Shown here: piece after piece, positions 39,202 through 48,654 of the stretch | Numbering within the stretch: position 1 is the first letter of the stretch | How the letters are laid out: every line of letters starts with the position of its first letter | Source of the DNA: Bifidobacterium criceti | GTDB taxonomy: Bacteria > Actinomycetota > Actinomycetes > Actinomycetales > Bifidobacteriaceae | DNA length: 64,000 bases | Direction: 5' to 3' | Assembly (NCBI RefSeq): GCF_002286935.1 | Contig: NZ_MVOH01000007.1 | Coordinates: 115,103-179,102 of the forward strand | The notes under the pieces: model-generated | Database searches by the model: none | What the model was told of the DNA's origin: nothing | Seen by the model: the letters and a program-made list of their open reading frames with translations, nothing else | Made by a program: the position numbers and the translations under genes

Positions 39202-39406
39202 GACGCTCCTTCTTGTGCTGTAGTGTGCGGTTGTGTTGCGCGGCGTGCGCGCGGCATGTGCGGCGTGTGTATGCCCAACTCAGTGTGTCACCTGCCGCGC
39301 ACATTGGAGGCCGACCGTCCCAAAACCGGCGGTAGTGCAGCGGGAGGGTGGCAGGTGCATGGGCGTGGGGCTGGATGTGGGCGCAGGCACGTGCTGCGTG
39401 TGCGCC

Positions 39407-39592
39407 GTCCGTTTCCGTAGTTGGCGTCTGTGGTTCGGGACGTAAACCCGCCTGTTTCCGTCCGGTTTTGCAGTCCGCGCCTGTGGTTCGGGTCGCGCCG
39501 TCCGTTTCCGTAGTTGGCGTCTGTGGTTCGGGACGCAACCGCGCCTGTTTCCGTCCCGTTTTGTAGTCCGCGCCTGCGTTCTGGGATGTTGG
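39407..39592. repeat. Family D short array upstream of dapE, 4 units
   Basis: Four units alternate about 53 and 40 bases: CCGTTTCCGTAGTTGGCGTC, then TGTGGTTCGGGACG..., and CCGGTTTTGCAGTCCGCGCC, then TGTGGTTCGGG. Same higher-order dimer as the longer array at 41214-42143. The rest of 39202-39876 holds degenerate family C and D copies (for example GCGTCGCGCGGTGCCGCAGA at about 39603) and no gene. Confidence 0.8.
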
Positions 39593-39876
39593 TTGTCAGC
39601 TGGCGTCGCGCGGTGCCGCAGAGCGTGGCGGTTCGCGACGCTGAGGTGCCAGTTGACGTCGTGCGATGCCGCGGTGTGCGCTATGGCGAGGTGCTGGGAC
39701 GCAAACCCGCCCGTTCCCGTCCCATTCGGTCAACCGCACCTACCGATTGTGCCGCCCGCAGCAAAGCCCGCGCACCCGCACATCGCAGTATGGCATCTGC
39801 GCTCGCGGATGTCGCTGAGCTGTTACGATGTGTGCGAACGAACTGATTCTCGAGCAACCAGACTTTGGAGATTTCG

Positions 39877-41190
39877 ATGACTTCCGAATCCGCCCCCGCA
39901 GCTACGCCGACCCCTACATCCGTCAACACGCCAGCTACCACAACAACCACCTCCGCCGATTCCGCCGCCCCGTCGCTTACGGCGACGCCGATTCCCGCCG
40001 CGCCGGCGATTGCACTCGACCCGAGCGCGGACGACCAGCGGAATCTCCACGATCTGATGGCGCAGTTGATGAGTGTGTACTCCGTGAGCGATGACGAGGG
40101 TCCGCTCACCGATATGGTCGAGGAGTTCCTGCGCGCGCTGCCGCACCTGACCGTCCGCCGTCACGGCGATACGCTCGTGGCGTCCACGGATTTCGGCCGA
40201 GGGCATCGTGTCGTGCTCGCCGGGCATCTCGATACGGTGCCGGTCATCAACAATTTCCCCCCGCTGTGGCTTGAGCCCGGCGATCCGCTCATCCGTGGGG
40301 ACGTCGCCGCCGCGCATCCGCACGACCGTGTGCTGTGGGGGCGTGGCGCGACCGATATGAAGGGGTCCGACGCGGTCCTGCTGTTCCTTGCGGCGACGCT
40401 GACCGATCCGAAATACGATCTGACGTTCGTGTTCTACGACCATGAGGAGGTCGCCGCCGAGAAGAACGGCCTGAGGAAAGTCGTCGAAGCGCACCCGGAT
40501 TGGATCACCGGTGATTTCGCGATCATCGGCGAGCCGACGGACTGCGGCATCGAGGGCGGCTGCAACGGCACGATGCGGTTCGACGTCGTCGCGCATGGCG
40601 TCGCCGCGCATTCGGCGCGCGCGTGGATGGGTGACAACGCGATCCACAAGGCCGCCGAGATCCTCAACCGTCTCAACGCGTATGAGAACAACGCCGTCGA
40701 CGTCGACGGACTGACCTACCGGGAGGGCCTCAACGCGACGCTCATCTCGGGCGGCAACGGCACGAACGTCATCCCCGACGAATGCCGTGTCCACGTGAAC
40801 TACCGTTTCGCCCCGGACAAAACGTTGCCGCAGGCGAAGGCGTTGATGATGGGCGCCGATTGCGGCGCCGAGCTTGGCAATGGCGAGCATGTCGCGACCG
40901 GTGGGGTGTTCGAGGGATTCGGCGTCGAGATGAAGGACGAGTCGCCGTCCGCGCGCCCGGGCATGGACGATCCGCTCGTGCAGTCGCTCGTCGACCTTGT
41001 GCGTGAGCGCACGGGCCGCGAACCGCTCGCGAAGCTCGGGTGGACGGATGTCGCACGTTTCGCGCAGCTCGGTATTCCCGCGGTGAACTTGGGTGCCGGC
41101 AGTCCGCTCTTGGCGCACAAGCACGACGAGCAGCTGCCCGAAACCGACCTCACGCTCATGGCCGGCATCCTCGCCGACTGGCTGAGCTGA
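39877..41190 (+). CDS. dapE: Succinyl-diaminopimelate desuccinylase
   Basis: ATG 39877 behind TTGGAG; 437 residues. It removes succinate from N-succinyl-LL-DAP in lysine and peptidoglycan synthesis, using two zinc ions (M20 peptidase fold). Metal and catalytic residues: VVLAGHLDTVPVINNFP, GRGATDMKGSDAVLLF, YDHEEVAAEKNGLRK (general base Glu-Glu), FAIIGEPTDCGIEGGCNG, and a C-terminal AVNLGAGSPLLAHKHDEQ. The first 50 residues are an unusual Thr/Ala/Pro/Ser-rich tail. Flanked on both sides by family D arrays. Confidence 0.93.
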   Translation: MTSESAPAATPTPTSVNTPATTTTTSADSAAPSLTATPIPAAPAIALDPSADDQRNLHDLMAQLMSVYSVSDDEGPLTDMVEEFLRALPHLTVRRHGDTLVASTDFGRGHRVVLAGHLDTVPVINNFPPLWLEPGDPLIRGDVAAAHPHDRVLWGRGATDMKGSDAVLLFLAATLTDPKYDLTFVFYDHEEVAAEKNGLRKVVEAHPDWITGDFAIIGEPTDCGIEGGCNGTMRFDVVAHGVAAHSARAWMGDNAIHKAAEILNRLNAYENNAVDVDGLTYREGLNATLISGGNGTNVIPDECRVHVNYRFAPDKTLPQAKALMMGADCGAELGNGEHVATGGVFEGFGVEMKDESPSARPGMDDPLVQSLVDLVRERTGREPLAKLGWTDVARFAQLGIPAVNLGAGSPLLAHKHDEQLPETDLTLMAGILADWLS

Positions 41191-41213
41191 CTTTTCCGCC
41201 GGTTCTGTTTTGC

Positions 41214-42143
41214 GGTCCGACCTGCAGTCGGCATTGGTGAATTGGGACGCAAACGGTCCTGTTTCCGTCTGGTTCGGCGGTCAGCGCCTGCGGGTTGGGA
41301 CATAGCGTCCGGTTTGGCAGTCAGCACCTGCGGATTAGGCCGCAAACAGCTCGGTTTCCGTCCGGTTTGGCAGTCAGCGCCTGCGGACTGGGACGTTGCG
41401 TCCGGTTCCGCAGTCAGCGCCTGCGGACTGGGACGCAAGCAGGTCTATTCCCGTCCGTTTCTGTAGTTGGCGCCTGCGGGTTGGGACAAAGCGTCCGGTT
41501 CCGCGGCCGTCGTCTGCGGATTGGGACGCAAACGGGACTGTTTCCGTCCGGTTCCGCAGTCAGCGCCTGCGGACTGGGACAAAGCGTCCGGTTCCGCAGT
41601 CAGCGCCTACGGACTGGGACGCGAACAGCCCGGTTTTCGTCCAATTTGGTTGGTAGAGGCTGTGGATTGGGATGCTTCATCCGGTTTTGCAGCTAACGCC
41701 TGCGGAATGGGACGCGAATGGGGCTGTTTCCGTCTGGTTCTGCAGTTAGAGCCTGCGGACTGGGGCATAGCATCTGACTTCGCAGTCAGCGCCTGCGGAT
41801 TGGGGTACAAACGGGACTGTTTCCGTCCGGTTTGGCAGTCAGCGCCTACGGACTGGGCCGTTGCGTCCGGTTCCGCAGTCAGCGCCTGCGGATTAGGCCG
41901 CGAACAGCTCGGTTTCCGTCCGGTTCTGCAGTTGGTGCCTGCGGACTGGGCCGTTGCGTCCGGTTCCGCAGTCAGCGTCTGCGGACTGGGACGCAAGCAG
42001 GTCTATTCCCGTCCGTTTCTGTAGTTGGCGCCTGCGGGTTGGGACAAAGCGTCCGGTTTGGCAGTCAGCACCTGCGGATTAGGTCGCAAACAGGGCGGTT
42101 TCCGTCCCGATCTGCAGCCGACGCCTGTGGGCTGGGACGCCGC
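41214..42143. repeat. Family D array: 20 units as ten 93-base dimers
   Basis: Units read GTCCGGTTCCGCAGTCAGCG, then CCTGCGGACTGGGAC, then a linker that alternates short (AAAGC or GTTGC type, 40 bases per unit) and long (GCAAACGGGACTGTTTCC type, 53 bases per unit), giving a 93-base period. The core TCCGCAG...CTGCGGA is a perfect 7-bp inverted repeat with a 7-base loop, and outer GTCC/GGGAC also pair. Long open frames across it lack ribosome sites and reflect the repeat, not a protein. Confidence 0.95.
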
Positions 42144-42202
42144 GCCGCTCGCACGCCGCACGCGTTACACGTTCGACCATGAGTTGTGCCATACTGAGAT
42201 AC

Positions 42203-42238
42203 GGTGATTTTCTGCAAAAATCACCCAACAACCGTTGG
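42203..42238 (+). promoter_or_regulatory. Two small hairpins in the RNase E leader
   Basis: GGTGATTTT (42203-42211) pairs with AAAATCACC (42217-42225) around CTGCA, followed at once by CCAACAACCGTTGG (5-bp stem). They lie 200 bases upstream of the rne start, in the only stretch between the repeat array and rne with AT-rich sequence (GTTGTGCCATACTGAGAT, a possible promoter). RNase E messages are often autoregulated through 5' structures; that role is inferred. Confidence 0.4.
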
Positions 42239-42434
42239 CGTTGATCCCCTCGCGTTGACCTCGGAAGAACGGGGCGCAAACCGCGAGCGACGGTGTCCGC
42301 CATCGCTTGCATTGACTTTTGGATTGCCACCTGCGTGCGCGACACGCGCGGCCATAGTGAGAGTATGGCGTGAGAGCGTATGGGGCCAGGACGTTTGCGC
42401 CGCGATTGCAGCACGGCGCGCCGCTAGGAGCATT

Positions 42435-45314
42435 GTGCCCGATTTGACTGATGATTTCGTCTTGAACGAAACCCCCGCATCCGCAGACAATACCAATGAA
42501 AACGCTGTCAAGCAGCCCGCGCCGCGACGCCGCGGACGCCGTGTCGTGCGCGGGGTGGGCGCCGCGAACGCGTCCGTTGAGCTGAAGGTGGAGGAGCACG
42601 CGCCGCTCTTCCGCGAACCAAGTGTTCCCGCGCTGCCCGCATCGAAGCCGACCGCCGCGATCACCGCTTCAGCCGCCGATAAGACCGAGGATTTCGCTGA
42701 TAGCGAACCGAAGCGCGCACCGCGCCGCCGCACGCGCAGCCGTTCCACGGCAGACACGACGAGCGAGCCCAATACGACTGATGCGCGCGAGGAATCCAAG
42801 GAATCCGCGGAAACCGAAGAACCCGCGACACCGCGACGCCGTTCGGCGCGTCCGATGACGTCGCTGCTGTTCCAGGAACCCGTCCTCCCGCAGCAGAGCG
42901 CAGACGGGGATGACGAAGGCCGCCCGTCGCGTTCGCGTCGTTCCGCTGACGACGATGAGGAGACGCCGCGCCGCGGTCGTTCGCGCATACGCCGCGCGGT
43001 CGCCGACGAAACCGATGACGAACCGACAACGTCTCGCCGCCGCACGCGCAAAGCGAACGCGCACGACGATGAGGAGACGCCGCGCCGCGGCCGCCGCGGT
43101 GCACGTCGCAACGCAGACGACATCGAGGAATACGACGAGACGACGATCGACCGTGACTATCCCGATGGCGAGGAGGAGACGACGACGCGCCGACGCTCGC
43201 GTAAATCGAACCGTCGCCTCAACGCGCAGGAACGTCGCGCCGCCGCCGAAGTCGAACAGATCGAGGAAGACCTCGTCCTCGACGACATCACGTACGCGCC
43301 GATCGACGACGCGATCGCGCGCAACGCGAAGAAACGCGCGAACGAGGACGCTGACGACGAAACCAATGAGAACAGCGCCGACGAGAAGGACGAGGAGGCG
43401 CCGCTGCGCACACGTCGTCGCCGCCGTTCGCGCCGCGCCGCCGACGAATCGAACGAGAACGCAAACGATCGCAAACCGAACGAATCGGAATCCGACGAAG
43501 ACGACGAGGAGGAGACGACGGTCACACGTCGTCGCCGCCGTCGCCGCGGCGGCAAGAACGCCGAAGAGGAGACGACGACCCATCGTTCGCGCAAGCAGCA
43601 GTACATCGACGAAATCACCGACGTCGAAGGGTCCACTCGTCTCGAAGCGAAAAAGCAGCGCCGCCGCGACAACCGCCGCGAGCGCAGCCGCCAGAACCAG
43701 CTCCTCGAACAGGACTTCCTCGCGCGCCGCGAAAACGTCGACCGTCTGATGGTCGTGCGCCAACGCGACCGCCACACGCAGATCTCGGTCCTCGAGGACA
43801 ACGTGCTCGTCGAACACTACGTTTCCGACATCCAAGAGGTTGCAACCGTTGGCAACATCTATATCGGACGTGTGCAGAACGTGCTGCCGAGCATGGAAGC
43901 GGCGTTCGTCGACATCGGCCAGGCGCGAAACGGCGTCCTCTACGCGGGCGAAGTCAACTGGGACACGACGCGCCTCGAAGGGCAGCCGCGCCGCATCGAA
44001 CTCGCGTTCCGCTCGGGCGACCCCGTCCTCGTACAGGTCACGAAGGACCCGATCGGCCACAAGGGCGCGCGTCTGACGAGTCAGGTCACGCTCGCGGGGC
44101 GTTTCCTCGTGCTCGTCCCGTCGGGTGGCATGACCGGCGTCAGCCGCAAGCTGAGCAGCCGTGAGCGTAGCCGCCTCAAGTCGATCGTATCGAAGGTCGC
44201 GCCGAAGGACATGGGCGTCATCATCCGCACGGCTGCGGAAGGCGCGCCCGAGGAGGCGATCGTCAAGGACCTTGAGCAGCTCGTGCGCCAGTGGGAGCAG
44301 ATCCAGTCGAAATTCGAGGAGTTCCGCCACGGCAAGCGCCCGAAGCTGCTCCAGGGCGAGCCGGACATGGCGATCCGCGTCGTGCGCGACATCTTCAACG
44401 ACGACTTCCGTAAGATGATCGTCGAAGGCGAAAACGTCTATGAGCGGATCGAACAGTATCTCGACACGATGGCGCCCGATCTGCGCGACAAGCTCGAAAA
44501 GTGGGATCCGGAGGACCACGAAGGCAAGGACGTGTTCGACAAATGGCAGATCGACTCCCAACTGCGCAAAGGCATGGAACGTCAGGTGTACCTGCCGTCC
44601 GGCGGCTCGATCGTCATCGACCGCACCGAGGCGATGACAACGATTGACGTCAACACCGGCCGTTTCATCGGCCGTGGCAAGTCGCTTGAGGAGACGGTCA
44701 CCCGTTGCAATCTCGAAGCGAGCGAGGAGATCGCGCGTCAGCTGCGACTCCGCGACATCGGCGGCATGGTCATGATCGATTATGTGGACATGGTCATGCC
44801 CGCGAACCGCGACCTCGTGCTGCGCCGCCTCGTCGAATGCCTCGCGCGCGACCGCACGAAGCACCAGGTCGCCGAAGTCACGTCGCTCGGCCTTGTGCAG
44901 ATGACGCGCAAACGCATCGGTCAGGGTCTCGTCGAAGCGTTCTCCGAAGAGTGCCCGACGTGCAAAGGACGCGGCTTCATCGTGCACGACGAACCGACGA
45001 TTTCAGGTGATTTCGACGATCCGTACGCGCTCAAGGGCGGCGATCCGTTCGTCAAAACGAACAAGCATGGACAGGGCAGCGAATCGCGCACTGCGCACAA
45101 TGGCGCACATGGCGCGCGCGGTGGTGCGCAGCACGGCGCGCACGGCGGCGCCGCGGTACCGCAGGGTTCGTCGGAAGCAGTCAAGCAGAAGCTCGCGCAG
45201 ATAGCGGCGGCGGCCGTCGCGGCGACGAACGCGGAGGAGGAGATCCACGACGCGCTCGAGACGGCCGACCATCTCGAAGTGCAGATCGAACACATCGAAG
45301 AAAACGAGGAGTGA
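42435..45314 (+). CDS. rne: Ribonuclease E/G, GTG start
   Basis: GTG 42435 with AGGAG 6 bases upstream is the best start (VPDLTDDFVLNETPASADN); 959 residues. Residues 1-430 are disordered, very rich in Arg/Glu/Asp with repeated DDEETPRRGR blocks. The catalytic half has the S1 domain (VGNIYIGRVQNVLPSMEAAF, VDIGQARNGVLYAGEV), RNase E 5' sensor sequence, the DNase-like motifs TTIDVNTGRFIG and MVMIDYVDM (catalytic Asp), and the Zn-link CPTCKGRGF. The C-terminal Gly/Ala/His tail is the likely degradosome region. A terminator follows. Confidence 0.95.
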   Translation: MPDLTDDFVLNETPASADNTNENAVKQPAPRRRGRRVVRGVGAANASVELKVEEHAPLFREPSVPALPASKPTAAITASAADKTEDFADSEPKRAPRRRTRSRSTADTTSEPNTTDAREESKESAETEEPATPRRRSARPMTSLLFQEPVLPQQSADGDDEGRPSRSRRSADDDEETPRRGRSRIRRAVADETDDEPTTSRRRTRKANAHDDEETPRRGRRGARRNADDIEEYDETTIDRDYPDGEEETTTRRRSRKSNRRLNAQERRAAAEVEQIEEDLVLDDITYAPIDDAIARNAKKRANEDADDETNENSADEKDEEAPLRTRRRRRSRRAADESNENANDRKPNESESDEDDEEETTVTRRRRRRRGGKNAEEETTTHRSRKQQYIDEITDVEGSTRLEAKKQRRRDNRRERSRQNQLLEQDFLARRENVDRLMVVRQRDRHTQISVLEDNVLVEHYVSDIQEVATVGNIYIGRVQNVLPSMEAAFVDIGQARNGVLYAGEVNWDTTRLEGQPRRIELAFRSGDPVLVQVTKDPIGHKGARLTSQVTLAGRFLVLVPSGGMTGVSRKLSSRERSRLKSIVSKVAPKDMGVIIRTAAEGAPEEAIVKDLEQLVRQWEQIQSKFEEFRHGKRPKLLQGEPDMAIRVVRDIFNDDFRKMIVEGENVYERIEQYLDTMAPDLRDKLEKWDPEDHEGKDVFDKWQIDSQLRKGMERQVYLPSGGSIVIDRTEAMTTIDVNTGRFIGRGKSLEETVTRCNLEASEEIARQLRLRDIGGMVMIDYVDMVMPANRDLVLRRLVECLARDRTKHQVAEVTSLGLVQMTRKRIGQGLVEAFSEECPTCKGRGFIVHDEPTISGDFDDPYALKGGDPFVKTNKHGQGSESRTAHNGAHGARGGAQHGAHGGAAVPQGSSEAVKQKLAQIAAAAVAATNAEEEIHDALETADHLEVQIEHIEENEE

Positions 45315-45360
45315 ACGAACTGCGATATTGACGGCATACGTGCCGAATATGCGAGCCATG

Positions 45361-45388
45361 GGTGGGCGGAGGATTTCCTCCGCCCACC
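45361..45388 (+). terminator. Hairpin after rne
   Basis: GGTGGGCGGAGGA (45361-45373) pairs perfectly with TCCTCCGCCCACC (45376-45388), then AGCGTTTTCG. It lies 47 bases past the rne stop. Confidence 0.8.
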
Positions 45389-45495
45389 AGCGTTTTCGAG
45401 TGCGGCGATTGGGGTGCGTGTGTGGGGCGCGTGTCTGGGGTGCGGTTGAGCTGCTCAGCAGCGGTTCGGCGCACCATCTGACGCTTCCGGATGGG

Positions 45496-45533
45496 GCGGT
45501 TGCAACCTTCCAAGGCTGCGACCGCTCTTTTTT
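45496..45533 (+). terminator. Second intrinsic terminator downstream of rne
   Basis: GCGGTTGCA (45496-45504) pairs with TGCGACCGC (one wobble) and an inner CCTTCCAAGG extends the stem; then TCTTTTTT. It could end read-through from rne or an independent short transcript in 45389-45495. Confidence 0.8.
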
Positions 45534-45566
45534 GTGCGCGTGGGTGTGAGCGGGTGCCAGATACGT

Positions 45567-45830
45567 GGCTCCAGCGTCGCGCGGTGCCGCAGTTTGGTTG
45601 CCGCGCGTCGCCTGTGCGCCGCCAGCGTCGTGCGGTGCCGCAGTTTGGTTGCCGCGCGTCGCCTGTGCGCCGCCAGCGTCGTGCGGTGCCGCAGTTTGGT
45701 TGCCGCGCGTCGCCTGTGCGCCCCCAGCGTCGCGCGTTGCCACAGTTGGGGTGCCGCGCGTCAGATGGGAGCTGTCAGCGTCGTGCGGTGCCGCAGTTTG
45801 CGCGATCGCGCGTCGCCTGCGCGCCGCCTG
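45567..45830. repeat. Family C array, about 5-6 units
   Basis: Units of about 51 bases: GCGTCGTGCGGTGCCGCAGT, then TTGGTTGCCGCGCGTCGCCT, then GTGCGCCGCCA. The first three are nearly identical, later ones degenerate. It fills the gap before the AbiEi/DUF559-like gene. Confidence 0.9.
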
Positions 45831-46041
45831 TGTCGTGCGCCACCGCAACGGCCCGCGACACGCGACGCTGCAGCGTCGGACCGCGGACGGAGCATCGAGG
45901 CGCCGCTGGAAATATGCGGATGTTTGCTCCCGACGAATTGTGGATAACGGTACCGTCCGTACACATGGTTCGGAACGGTGGCATGCCGCGGCGCGGACAA
46001 TCTACCGTAGATGCGCATCGGATATTTCGAAAGGAGTAGAC

Positions 46042-47022
46042 ATGCGCACGCACAAGGAACTGGAGCGGCAGCTGCGCGCGGCGGCGGACGAAAAACGGTG
46101 TCTGCATCCGACGGATGACGCGGTGCATCGGGCATTGCTGCGGCACAAGCAGGAGGGTGGCGTGGTGTCTCCGCTTCCTGGATTGTTCATCAGCGCCGAC
46201 GTGTGGCAATCACTCGATCCAATCATGCGCTTGGCATATACGGTGCACGGCCTCGCCGAATGGCATCCCGACCGCATATTCGCAGGGCTCGCCGCCGCGT
46301 GCATACTTGAGCTGTGGATGGATTACCGCACCGCTGAACGAAAGTTGAAAAAGCGTACCGTTGATATTGTGTGCGACGTACGCCGCAACCACGCCGACAG
46401 CAGACATGTGCACAGATTGCCCGCGACCGGTGCCGAATCCGTCACCGTGGACGGTGTACATGTGACAACGGTTGCACAGACGGCTGCGTACTGTGCGTGT
46501 ACGTTGCCGTTCGTCGAAGGAATGCAGATCGTATGCTGTGCGTTGCGTAATGGTGCGGATATCGTATCGATCATCGCCTATGCGACCAATATGGGAATCA
46601 TCAACGACTGCGCGAGGAATGTGTTCCTTTTTGCGACGCCACGTGTGGAGAACGGCGGTGAAGCGAAAACGTTCGCAGTGTTCATCGTCTGTGGATTCGT
46701 GCCGCCGGATCTGCAGGTGGAATTCGTCGACCCGCAGACGGGAAGAGTGTACCGCGTCGATTTCCGCTGGGTGACGAGGGATGGTCGCCAGATTGTCGTC
46801 GAACTAGACGGGCTCGTCAAATACCGCGATCCGCAAATGATGAACGGCCGCACGTTGAGTGGCGTCATCGACGACGAGCGCGAGCGCACCGAAGCGCTCA
46901 AGCGCGCGGGAGTGGACATGGTCATCCGCATCCGTATGGAGGATCTTGCGGATTTGGAGCGTCTGAAGTGGCGACTGGTGGACGCGGGTGTGCCGCTGCG
47001 GCAGTCGTCTGCACACTCCTAG
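46042..47022 (+). CDS. AbiEi-like / DUF559-type protein with a predicted nuclease C-terminus
   Basis: ATG 46042 behind AAAGGAGTAGAC; 326 residues. The N-terminal half (RHKQEGGVVSPLPGLFISAD, HGLAEWHPDRIFAGLAAACI) resembles the AbiEi antitoxin-type winged-helix domain. The C-terminal third, VEFVDPQTGRVYRVDFRWV, then QIVVELDGLVKYRDPQMM and DDERERTEALKRAGVDMVIR, has the D...ExD plus trailing helix layout of a Vsr/DUF559 PD-(D/E)XK fold. No abiEii-type toxin gene follows. Function is not established; it sits between two family C arrays next to an ATPase-nuclease pair. Confidence 0.6.
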   Translation: MRTHKELERQLRAAADEKRCLHPTDDAVHRALLRHKQEGGVVSPLPGLFISADVWQSLDPIMRLAYTVHGLAEWHPDRIFAGLAAACILELWMDYRTAERKLKKRTVDIVCDVRRNHADSRHVHRLPATGAESVTVDGVHVTTVAQTAAYCACTLPFVEGMQIVCCALRNGADIVSIIAYATNMGIINDCARNVFLFATPRVENGGEAKTFAVFIVCGFVPPDLQVEFVDPQTGRVYRVDFRWVTRDGRQIVVELDGLVKYRDPQMMNGRTLSGVIDDERERTEALKRAGVDMVIRIRMEDLADLERLKWRLVDAGVPLRQSSAHS

Positions 47023-47510
47023 TGTCGTGCGATGCCGCAGTTTGTGCCGCCGCGCGTCGCCTATTCGCCGCCGGCGTCGTGCGTTGCCGCAGTCTGTGGT
47101 ACCGCTGGTCGGGTGGAGGTCGCCCGCGTCGTGCGTTGCCGCAGTTTGTGCCGCCGCGCGTCGCCTATGTGCCGCCTGCGTCGTGCGATGCCGCAGTCTG
47201 TGGTACCGCTGGTCGGGTGGAGGCTGCCCGCGTCGTGCGATGCCGCAGTCTGCGGTGCCGCCGGTCGGGTGGAGGCTACTAGCGTCGCGCGATGCCGCAG
47301 AGTGGATGCCGCGCGTCGCTTACGCGCTGCCGGTGTTGTGCGTTGCCGCAGTTTGTGCCGCCGCGCGTCGCCTACGCGCCGCCCGCGTCGCGCGATGCCG
47401 CAGTCTGCGGTGCCGCTGGTCGGGTGGAGGCTACTAGCGTCGCGCGATGCCGCACACTATGGTGCCGCGCGCCGCCCACACCGCCGCCCACACCGTCGCC
47501 CACACCACCG
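47020..47510. repeat. Family C array, about 9 units
   Basis: Nine units of about 52 bases with two alternating right halves: GCCGCGCGTCGCCTACGCGC and GCTGGTCGGGTGGAGGCTAC; left half GCGTCGTGCGATGCCGCAGT is constant. It ends in a CCGCCCACACCGCC run just before the ATPase gene promoter region. Confidence 0.9.
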
Positions 47511-47592
47511 CCGCCTTCTGAATCCCGCTCAACCACCCAACCAACCTCCGCAACCCCCTACCCCCGTATCCCCTCTACGCTACATTGTGGAT

Positions 47593-48645
47593 ATGAGTAC
47601 GTGTGCCATTGATTTGCTTCAGGTTTCGCGTTTCGGTCCTTTCGGCGATGCGTGTGAGCTGTCGTTTGCGCCGGGCGTCAATGTGATTGTAGGCGACAAT
47701 GGTACGGGGAAATCGCAGCTGCTGAAACTGCTGTACAGCTGCACGCAAGTGCTCCAAGATGACAGTTTCGAACACACGAAGACCGCGTTGCAGCATCGGC
47801 TTGCGCAGAAGTTGGTGGGTGTGTTCCGACCGGATTCGTTGGGACGTCTTGTCACGAGGCAGCAGGGGCGTTCGAAGACGGAAGTCGGCATTGCATACGA
47901 GGGGTCCGCGTCGCCATTGCGTTTCTCTTTCGCGACCAATTCGAAGACGGAGGTCCGCATGGAAAGCACACCGGCGAAGCTGCAGAAGGCGACGCCTGTG
48001 TTTCTGCCTTCACGTGAGCTGATGTCGATCTATCCTGGCTTCGTCTCCTTGTACGACACGCATCAACTTGAGTTCGACGAGACGATGCGTGACACGTGTT
48101 CGTTGCTCGGACTTCCGCCGATGCGTCGCAATGCGCGCGGTGTAGCGCTCGCGTTGCGCCCCATTGAGGACATTCTGGAAGGTCATGTGGCGCAGGTCAA
48201 CGGCCGGTTCTATCTCAATGGCCGTCCCGAGGGCAATTTTGAAATGCCGCTGCTCGCGGAGGGGTTGCGCAAACTGTCCACAATCGCCCAACTCGTGCAA
48301 TGTGGTGTCCTCGTGGACGAAGGGTATCTGTTCTGGGACGAGCCGGAGGCGAATCTCAATCCTGCGAGTCAAGTGGCTGTCGTGCAGTCGATCATCGCAC
48401 TCGCGCGCAATGGCATTCAGGTGTTCTTGGGTACGCATAGTGCATTCCTGCTCAGGCAGCTTTCGCTTGATATGCGTCAGGAGAAGAGCATGCCGTCCAT
48501 TCGGTTCACTGCGCTACGTCGCGATGGTGAACGCCATACACGCGTCCGCATCATGCAAGGCGATGGGCTTGACGATATCGATTTGGATTATCTGACGTCG
48601 ATCCGCAGTGAATATGAGCAGGCCGACGCCATCCTGTCCGAATGA
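47593..48645 (+). CDS. AAA/ABC-type ATPase, first gene of a two-gene unit (candidate defence system)
   Basis: ATG 47593 (MSTCAIDLLQVSRFGPFGDA), 350 residues. Walker A GDNGTGKSQLLKLLYS is near residue 35, Walker B with catalytic Glu is GYLFWDEPEANLNPAS, and the downstream VFLGTHSAFLLRQLSLD supplies the switch His typical of AAA_21/OLD-like ATPases. No membrane segment, no fused nuclease domain. It is followed after 9 bases by a small nuclease-like gene, a layout shared by several anti-phage or RM-like ATPase-effector pairs. It lies between family C arrays. The assignment to defence is inferred. Confidence 0.75.
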   Translation: MSTCAIDLLQVSRFGPFGDACELSFAPGVNVIVGDNGTGKSQLLKLLYSCTQVLQDDSFEHTKTALQHRLAQKLVGVFRPDSLGRLVTRQQGRSKTEVGIAYEGSASPLRFSFATNSKTEVRMESTPAKLQKATPVFLPSRELMSIYPGFVSLYDTHQLEFDETMRDTCSLLGLPPMRRNARGVALALRPIEDILEGHVAQVNGRFYLNGRPEGNFEMPLLAEGLRKLSTIAQLVQCGVLVDEGYLFWDEPEANLNPASQVAVVQSIIALARNGIQVFLGTHSAFLLRQLSLDMRQEKSMPSIRFTALRRDGERHTRVRIMQGDGLDDIDLDYLTSIRSEYEQADAILSE

Positions 48646-48654
48646 GGAACGATC

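Noticed and set aside
41239..42180. Repeat-containing proteins encoded in the long open frames over family D
   Set aside because: Several frames are open at once, starts lack ribosome sites, and the frames exist because the 93-base period is divisible by three.
45389..45495. tRNA or other structured RNA between the two terminators after rne
   Set aside because: No tRNA cloverleaf or clear promoter is visible; only the downstream terminator supports a transcript.
45534..46041. N-terminal extension of the AbiEi/DUF559-like gene and frames over family C arrays
   Set aside because: Sequence is repeat-derived Arg/Cys/Ala-rich translation; the ATG at 46042 has a strong ribosome site.
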